A stretch of 10,594 bases of DNA from [Eubacterium] yurii subsp. margaretiae ATCC 43715. Lineage in GTDB: Bacteria > Bacillota > Clostridia > Peptostreptococcales > Filifactoraceae. The stretch lies in NCBI GenBank assembly GCA_000146855.1, contig GL405246.1, forward strand, positions 114,001 through 124,594, written 5' to 3'. Position numbers and translations under genes: made by a program. Below, one piece after another: positions 6,079 through 10,594 of this stretch; positions within the stretch are counted from its first letter, which is position 1, and every line of letters starts with the position of its first letter. The notes beneath the pieces were generated by a model. That model worked only from the letters and a program-made list of their open reading frames with translations, was not told where the DNA came from and made no database searches.

Positions 6079-7269
6079 ATGAAATCAAAAACATCTAAAA
6101 TATTAGCGGGAATGCTTACAGTAGGCTTGTGTTTGTCACTTAGCGCATGTGGAGCAAAAGAGGAACCACCTAAACAATCAAAGGCAAATGAAACAACTCA
6201 ACAAACTGAAAGTATAAGTGCTGAACAAGCAGGTATGACTACAGATCCTTCAAAGGCAGGTGGAGACGCACAATCAGCAGGAGCTGCCTCAGGTAAGTTT
6301 AAACCTTCAGAATATACTGTAAAAAGTCAAGACATATACAAATATCCATTCCTTGGCTTAGAGCTTATTCTTCCTGAACCTATAAAGGAAAAGATGAATA
6401 AGAAAGAAATAGCAATGCTTACTCACGAAGAATTTGACGCTTCAAGTCAATTAAACTTTGCTTTTGCAAGCTGGAATAATATGACAACAGCACAAAAAGA
6501 TGAGATGGTAGACAAGATGGGAGACGGCTATTTCAAATGGCAAGATGCCCTTGACAGAATAGGTACAATAGGAATGTACAAAAAAGATATAACAGAAGAC
6601 AAAATCACTGAACTTACAAGATGCAAGACTCATACAAAAGTAGGTGAAAGTGCAGATAAGAAATATAATTACTACCTAAGTACAAATGATACAACAGGTG
6701 CTGATGAACTTAAAAAGGCTCAAATCAAGATAGTAAACAACGAACCGGCAAATCCTAATATGTCCGCTTTTTCAGAAATGACTGCACAAAGCACAAAACA
6801 AGAGATAACAGGTATCTCTAACCTTAAGACTCAAACAATAGACGGTAAAGAATTTACTCAAAGTGATTTTTCTAAGTATGATCTTACAATGGTAAATGTA
6901 TTTACTACATGGTGCACAGCTTGTGTAAATGAAATACCTGAACTTGAAAAACTTCATCAAGAAATGAAAGATAAGGGCGTAAACGTAGTAGGTGTTGTGC
7001 TTGATACAGTGGATGATAACGGAGAAAACAAGGAAATAATAGAAAAGGCAAAACTTATCCAAGAAAAGACTAAGGCAACATATTCTTTCTTAAAACCTGA
7101 TTCAACATATTTCAACGGAAGATTGATGGGTATACAAGGATTCCCTGAAACATTCTTCGTAGACAAAAACGGAAACATAGTTGGAGAAACTGTACTTGGA
7201 AGTCGTGATTTCAACGGTTGGAAGAATATAGTAGAAAAAGAACTTAAAGATCTTAAGGAGAAAAAATAG
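6079..7269 (+). CDS. TlpA/ResA-like thioredoxin-fold lipoprotein with an extra central domain
   Basis: Membrane-anchored extracytoplasmic thiol oxidoreductase. A lipoprotein signal ends in the lipobox LSAC with acylated Cys24, followed by a polar Gln/Ser/Ala/Gly linker (about 28-75). Residues 80-225 form a domain I do not recognise, with one cysteine (Cys182). The C-terminal thioredoxin domain (about 248-396) has the active site WCTAC (Cys279, Cys282) and the cis-proline loop GFPETFF (Pro356), as in TlpA and ResA. At 396 residues it is about twice the usual length because of the central domain. AAAGGAG is 8 nt before ATG 6079. It opens an operon with a CXXC peptide and a membrane polyferredoxin, which suggests it is kept reduced by, or passes electrons with, those partners. 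Its protein target is unknown. Confidence 0.87.
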   Translation: MKSKTSKILAGMLTVGLCLSLSACGAKEEPPKQSKANETTQQTESISAEQAGMTTDPSKAGGDAQSAGAASGKFKPSEYTVKSQDIYKYPFLGLELILPEPIKEKMNKKEIAMLTHEEFDASSQLNFAFASWNNMTTAQKDEMVDKMGDGYFKWQDALDRIGTIGMYKKDITEDKITELTRCKTHTKVGESADKKYNYYLSTNDTTGADELKKAQIKIVNNEPANPNMSAFSEMTAQSTKQEITGISNLKTQTIDGKEFTQSDFSKYDLTMVNVFTTWCTACVNEIPELEKLHQEMKDKGVNVVGVVLDTVDDNGENKEIIEKAKLIQEKTKATYSFLKPDSTYFNGRLMGIQGFPETFFVDKNGNIVGETVLGSRDFNGWKNIVEKELKDLKEKK

Positions 7270-7422
7270 ATGAGATTACCTCAAAAGGCAAGGAAAATCA
7301 TCGGAGTGGCATCGACTTTTGTCGGTGTCGCTATGATGGTATTTGGTATACATCGTGGAGAAATGGCTGTTGTTTTGGCAAAGGCCGTAAAAGTATGTTT
7401 GGAGTGTATAGGAATTGGTTAA
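7270..7422 (+). CDS. Small one-TM CXXC peptide (CD1871A family)
   Basis: A 50-residue frame starting at the ATG directly after the thioredoxin stop codon, with AAGGAG (7255-7260) nine bases upstream inside that gene. Residues 1-9 are basic, 10-28 form one hydrophobic segment, and the tail ends in CLECIGIG with a CXXC at Cys43/Cys46. This matches the small clostridial family named CD1871A CXXC motif-containing protein, whose function I do not know to be established. The positive-inside rule puts the CXXC outside the cytoplasm, on the side of the thioredoxin lipoprotein. The 3' end overlaps the TTG start of the next gene by 8 bp. Its length, ribosome binding site, coupling on both sides and family match make it a real gene despite its size. 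Confidence 0.85.
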   Translation: MRLPQKARKIIGVASTFVGVAMMVFGIHRGEMAVVLAKAVKVCLECIGIG

Positions 7423-8314
7423 GAAAAAAAATAAAATGAGTGAAACCAAGAGACATCTATTTCAGTCTCTGTGGGCGGTCATTACAAACTCACACTTATC
7501 AGGATTTGTGACCGGAAAAATATATACAGGTAATAGTAAGAACCTATGTGTGCCCGGGATGAACTGCTATTCATGTCCTGGAGCAAGAGGAGCCTGTCCG
7601 ATAGGAGCACTTCAGGCGGTCATAGGCAATTACAATTTTAAATTTACTTACTATGTAGTGGGCTTTTTAATCTTCATAGGGGCACTTATGGGACGTTTCG
7701 TCTGTGGGTGGCTTTGTCCTTTCGGACTTATACAGGACTTACTTAATAAAATACCTTTTGTAAAGAAAATAAAGACTTTTAAAGGTGATAAATTCCTAAG
7801 GAAGATGAAATATTTTATTCTTGTAGTATTTGTCATCCTGATGCCTTTATTCTTAGTAGATGTCATAGGACAAGGCTCACCGTACTTTTGTAAATTAATC
7901 TGTCCTGTAGGAACACTTGAAGGTGGAATTCCCCTTGTATTGTTAAATAAAACTTTGCGTAATACTATAGGATTTTTATACGCATGGAAAAACTTCCTTT
8001 TAGTAATTACGATATTACTTTCAATAATGATATACAGACCGTTTTGCAAGTATATCTGTCCGCTTGGAGCTATATACTCACTATTTAACGGCATATCAAT
8101 ATTTTCTTACAGACTTGACTTCAGCAAGTGTATAAGCTGCGGTGCATGTAGCAGAGCATGTAAGATGCAGGTAGATCCTACTAAAAATTGCAACGATTTG
8201 GAATGTATACGTTGCGGTCAATGTAAGAAGGCCTGTCCGACAGGAGCAATACAAACAGGGCTTTTAAAATCTTTCCCTCCAAAGGAAGAAAGCAAGAAGG
8301 CTGAAACTATATAA
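7415..8314 (+). CDS. Membrane-bound polyferredoxin (4Fe-4S binding, NapH/YccM/NosR-like)
   Basis: A 299-residue membrane iron-sulfur protein, probably an electron carrier between cytoplasmic ferredoxin and a membrane or extracytoplasmic acceptor. An N-terminal cysteine cluster (Cys45, 51, 54, 61) is followed by the family motif CGWLCPFG (Cys97/Cys101), then CKLICPVG (Cys159/163) and CKYICPLG (Cys211/215). Hydrophobic spans lie near 79-98, 131-151 and 193-209, perhaps also 14-34. The C-terminus is a two-cluster ferredoxin domain, CxxCxxCxxxC at 239-249 and 264-274. I took TTG 7415, which overlaps the previous gene and has GGAG (7401-7404) ten bases upstream; ATG 7436 is an alternative with a poorer ribosome binding site. 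It lacks partner subunits of nitrate or nitrous-oxide reductases, so its partners are most likely the two upstream proteins. Confidence 0.88.
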   Translation: MVKKKNKMSETKRHLFQSLWAVITNSHLSGFVTGKIYTGNSKNLCVPGMNCYSCPGARGACPIGALQAVIGNYNFKFTYYVVGFLIFIGALMGRFVCGWLCPFGLIQDLLNKIPFVKKIKTFKGDKFLRKMKYFILVVFVILMPLFLVDVIGQGSPYFCKLICPVGTLEGGIPLVLLNKTLRNTIGFLYAWKNFLLVITILLSIMIYRPFCKYICPLGAIYSLFNGISIFSYRLDFSKCISCGACSRACKMQVDPTKNCNDLECIRCGQCKKACPTGAIQTGLLKSFPPKEESKKAETI

Positions 8315-8332
8315 CAAATTTATATAAAACAG

Positions 8333-8361
8333 TTGTAATATGATATAAGATTTGGTAAAAT
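8333..8361 (+). promoter_or_regulatory. Candidate promoter before the two-component genes
   Basis: TTGTAA (8333-8338) and TAAAAT (8356-8361) are 17 nt apart. Competing -10 candidates are the extended TGATATAAG (8341-8349) and TATAAT (8368-8373). I see no terminator between the iron-sulfur gene and this point, so the regulator genes may also be read from the upstream operon. Confidence 0.35.
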
Positions 8362-8434
8362 AATATATATAATTTGATTTTAAATGGTAATTAATCATTT
8401 ATTATTAGTTGACATACAAAAAAGGGGTATAGCA

Positions 8435-9106
8435 GTGAAACTGTTGGTTGTAGAAGATGAAAAAGAGTTGCTTGACTCCATAGCAGAGGGTTTGAGATTA
8501 TCCGGCTATGCTGTTGATACGGCAAGTGACGGAGAAGAAGCACAGGAGATGTGTTATGTGGAAAACTATGACCTGATTGTCCTTGATATAAATCTTCCAA
8601 AGATGGACGGCTTTACCGTTTTGCAAAAGATAAGAGAAGAAGATAAACTTGTCAATGTAATAATGCTTACTGCAAGAACTCAGATTAAAGATCGTGTCAA
8701 AGGTCTTGATTTGGGTGCAAACGACTATTTGATAAAGCCTTTTCATTTTGATGAACTCGAGGCTCGTATACGCTCACTTTTAAGGAGAAAACAGGTTCAG
8801 GAGGATTCAACTATATCAGCCTTCGGACTGATATTTGACACCAAGACCAAGACAGCCTCTGTAAATGACGAAAGAGTAAAATTAACTGTCAAGGAAACAG
8901 GAATACTTGAGTATCTTCTACTCAATCAGGGGAGATATGTCTTGCAGGAAGAACTACTTGAACATGTATGGGAAAGTGACATGAATGAGTTTAGCAATAC
9001 GGTGCGTGTGCATGTCTACGGACTTAGGAATAAGCTCAAGGACGCACTTGGAAAAAATATAATCAGGAATGAGATTGGAAAGGGTTATATAATTGATAAG
9101 GAATAA
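8435..9106 (+). CDS. OmpR/PhoB-family response regulator
   Basis: DNA-binding response regulator of 223 residues. The receiver domain (1-115) has the acidic pair Glu7/Asp8, phospho-acceptor Asp51 (VLDINLP), Thr79 (MLTAR) and Lys101 (IKPF). The C-terminal winged-helix DNA-binding domain (about 125-222) has the typical VRVHVYGLRNKL recognition-helix region and ends in the KGYII hairpin. I chose GTG 8435: AAAGGGG (8421-8427) is seven bases upstream and the protein then begins MKLLVVEDE as family members do; an in-frame ATG at 8384 would add 17 non-homologous residues. The gene overlaps its cognate kinase by 14 bp. Proteins of this class bind 11-bp-spaced direct repeats, such as those at 4494 and 5979, making those promoters candidate targets. 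Confidence 0.93.
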   Translation: MKLLVVEDEKELLDSIAEGLRLSGYAVDTASDGEEAQEMCYVENYDLIVLDINLPKMDGFTVLQKIREEDKLVNVIMLTARTQIKDRVKGLDLGANDYLIKPFHFDELEARIRSLLRRKQVQEDSTISAFGLIFDTKTKTASVNDERVKLTVKETGILEYLLLNQGRYVLQEELLEHVWESDMNEFSNTVRVHVYGLRNKLKDALGKNIIRNEIGKGYIIDKE

Positions 9107-10220
9107 GCTTTCTTCTAAGTCTATAATTGCAAAGTTAACTTTTGTAACTATTATTTCGTTTGTAATCATGCTTTTGGTATCAAATTATATGATAGGACAA
9201 AAGCAGATGCAGATAGCTCAGGAGTTGACTAAACACCTTGAGGAGAGCATAAATGCAGTAGAGCCTGACAATAAACTCTTATTTGTAATAGATGAAGCAC
9301 AGATACAGACCATGGCTGAATATCAGGTCTATGCAGGTATTGTAATGGCAGTGACGATTCTTATAGGGAGTACGATATTTATAATAGTAATTAGAAGAAT
9401 ATTGTATCCACTCAAGGCTCTGACAGAAAAAGTCAATCAAATAGATATGGAAAATGTGGTGCATATTCAAAACGACATTGCTATAAAGCAGGGAAGTTAT
9501 GAGCTTAAGGCATTGTCGGAGAGTTTTCAACGAGCCATAGTAAAGATTTATGAGAATTATGAAAAACAAAGACAATTCAGTGTAAATGTAGCACATGAAC
9601 TTAGGACGCCACTTGCAGTCTTAAGGACGAAGATAGACGTATTTAAGAAGAAAAATGACGTCAAAGATGAAAAGGTAAATACATTTATACTTACTATAGA
9701 AAAAAATATAGCAAGGCTTTCAGACTTAGTCGAAGAAATCTTGTTTTTAAGCAGAGATACTACGCCTGATATCAAGAAGATAAGCGTCAAGACTTTGATA
9801 AGCGAAGTGATGTTTGATTTGGAAGATAAGGCGTTAGAAAATAATATAAGTTTGTCTGTAGAAGGAGAAGATATCCTTATAGATTCAGACGACATAATGT
9901 TGGAAAGGGCATTGTATAATCTTATAAACAATGCTATAAAATACAATCTGCCAAACGGTGACTGCAAGGTAGAGATTGTAGATAAGCCAAAAGAAGTGGA
10001 AATAAATGTGAAGGATACAGGAATAGGTATGAATGATGATGAAAAGATGCACGCTTTCGACCTCTTCTATAGAGCTGACGAATCAAGGAACAATACCATA
10101 AGCGGATACGGAATAGGACTTGCTCTTGTCAAGGATATAATGCAAAGACTTGGCGGAAAAATCTCAGTCAAAGACAATAATCCAAAAGGTTGTATCTTCA
10201 GCATAAGATTGAAAAAATAA
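9093..10220 (+). CDS. Sensor histidine kinase (HisKA/HATPase), partner of the response regulator
   Basis: Inner-membrane sensor kinase of 375 residues. TM1 (about 11-31) and TM2 (about 79-100) enclose a short extracytoplasmic loop of about 47 residues with no recognised ligand domain. A HAMP-like linker (about 101-153) leads to the dimerisation/phospho-acceptor domain with His168 (FSVNVAHELRTPL), then a HATPase domain with N box (Asn279/Asn280), G1 (DTGIG, 308-312), F box (FDLFYRAD) and G2 (GYGIGLAL). The gene starts at TTG 9093 inside the regulator gene; AAAGGG (9079-9084) is eight bases upstream, supporting this rare start and translational coupling. The small sensor loop suggests an intramembrane or near-membrane stimulus, perhaps envelope stress or redox state given the neighbours, but that is inference. 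Confidence 0.92.
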   Translation: MIRNKLSSKSIIAKLTFVTIISFVIMLLVSNYMIGQKQMQIAQELTKHLEESINAVEPDNKLLFVIDEAQIQTMAEYQVYAGIVMAVTILIGSTIFIIVIRRILYPLKALTEKVNQIDMENVVHIQNDIAIKQGSYELKALSESFQRAIVKIYENYEKQRQFSVNVAHELRTPLAVLRTKIDVFKKKNDVKDEKVNTFILTIEKNIARLSDLVEEILFLSRDTTPDIKKISVKTLISEVMFDLEDKALENNISLSVEGEDILIDSDDIMLERALYNLINNAIKYNLPNGDCKVEIVDKPKEVEINVKDTGIGMNDDEKMHAFDLFYRADESRNNTISGYGIGLALVKDIMQRLGGKISVKDNNPKGCIFSIRLKK

Positions 10221-10264
10221 GTATGCTAAGCTCCACTTTAACAAAATACGACAGTACGGGTAAA

Positions 10265-10277
10265 TTGATACTGATAC
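10265..10277 (+). repeat. Half site of the TGATACTGATAC repeat
   Basis: TTGATACTGATAC is identical over 13 nt to 444-456 in the tnaA leader and shares ATACTGATAC with the hairpin arm at 4839-4848. No complementary arm is present nearby. It lies between the kinase gene and its terminator. Confidence 0.45.
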
Positions 10278-10282
10278 AATGG

Positions 10283-10316
10283 GAAAATCTCCACCTCTTT
10301 TGAGGTGGAGATTTTC
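10283..10316. terminator. Bidirectional intrinsic terminator between convergent genes
   Basis: GAAAATCTCCACCTC (10283-10297) pairs perfectly with GAGGTGGAGATTTTC (10302-10316) around a TTTT loop. The A-run on one arm and T-run on the other let it work on both strands, as expected between the kinase gene (plus strand) and the minus-strand gene that ends at 10318. Confidence 0.85.
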
Positions 10317-10317
10317 T

Positions 10318-10594
10318 TTACACTTCAAAGCCTCTGCCTATTAATATGCTCTTTACTTCATCTATACTCATATCTACAGCCTTACTTATCAAATCTAAAC
10401 CGGCTCCGTTTTTAAAGAAGTTTATCAATGTTTCCGTCTTACCTTCTTCTCTACCTCTTTTTACTTCATCCTTTAAGAAACTTTCAAATGCCTCTTCTTG
10501 TGTTGTAAATGCTGTTATCATCTCTTGCACCTCCATCTTTCTGTAATCTAAGTATTCTTTTAATATCTCATCATTCATACATATCTCTATTGTG
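10318..10594 (-). CDS. C-terminal part of an Rpn/PD-(D/E)XK family nuclease or putative transposase (partial)
   Basis: The minus-strand frame stays open past the window edge (five further codons before 10578 with no stop), so only the last 91 or so residues are seen and the true start lies outside. The visible part is helical and charged, with the KDEVKRGREEGKTE tract and a final helix-turn-helix-like segment (LISKAVDMSIDEVKSIL). This layout is typical of the C-terminal tail of Rpn-family recombination-promoting nucleases/PDDEXK putative transposases, which are common in clostridial genomes. The catalytic domain is not in the window, so I cannot say whether the gene is intact. Identification rests on resemblance of the tail only. 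Confidence 0.6.
   Translation of the reverse strand, partial: TIEICMNDEILKEYLDYRKMEVQEMITAFTTQEEAFESFLKDEVKRGREEGKTETLINFFKNGAGLDLISKAVDMSIDEVKSILIGRGFEV

Noticed and set aside
8409..8437. TTGACA just before the response regulator as a -35 box
   Set aside because: The position 17 nt downstream falls on the GTG start codon region and has no -10 sequence.
10346..10546. Plus-strand frame of 66 residues near the right edge
   Set aside because: It is the antisense shadow of the better-supported minus-strand Rpn-like gene and lacks a ribosome binding site.
1..10594. CRISPR array, tRNA, rRNA, T-box or known riboswitch
   Set aside because: No regularly spaced repeats, no tRNA-like cloverleaf and no conserved T-box or riboswitch core sequences were found on reading either strand.

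Overview
The window is AT-rich, with coding DNA in the low-to-mid 30s % GC and intergenic DNA lower still. It has strong AGGAGG-type ribosome binding sites, a lipoprotein thioredoxin and a Firmicute-style response regulator/histidine kinase pair. This fits a low-GC anaerobic Bacillota of the Clostridia, perhaps an amino-acid-fermenting Peptostreptococcales-like organism. That placement is inference from gene content and composition; no rRNA or marker gene is present.

Left part (1-4136): amino-acid catabolism. Positions 1-364 carry no recognisable gene. A good sigma-A-type promoter (365-393) leads into a leader of about 170 nt containing an inverted repeat, then tnaA (tryptophanase, 570-1949). 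Downstream is an unusual perfect 14-bp inverted repeat whose arms lie about 200 nt apart and end in a T-run; it looks like a terminator with something inserted in its loop. An NSS-family sodium:amino-acid symporter (2617-3942) with its own terminator follows and plausibly imports the tryptophanase substrate.

Middle (4137-5118): almost 1 kb without a credible gene, but not empty. It holds a well-formed promoter with no gene behind it, short direct repeats, and a 17-bp hairpin whose two arms closely resemble the arms in the tnaA leader.

Right part (5119-10220): a CPBP membrane metalloprotease gene, then a tight operon of a TlpA-like thioredoxin lipoprotein (6079-7269), a 50-residue one-TM peptide with a CXXC motif (7270-7422) and a membrane polyferredoxin (7415-8314). 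An OmpR-family response regulator (8435-9106) and a sensor histidine kinase (9093-10220) follow on the same strand. The thioredoxin operon promoter and the orphan promoter at 4494 share a TTAACA-N5-TTHAYA direct repeat at identical spacing from an extended -10 box, as expected for a common OmpR/PhoP-type activator.

The most interesting hypothesis is that the three-gene operon is an electron conduit from cytoplasmic ferredoxin through a membrane iron-sulfur protein and a small CXXC peptide to an extracytoplasmic thioredoxin. A bidirectional terminator (10283-10316) separates the kinase from a convergent Rpn/PD-(D/E)XK-type gene that runs off the right edge.
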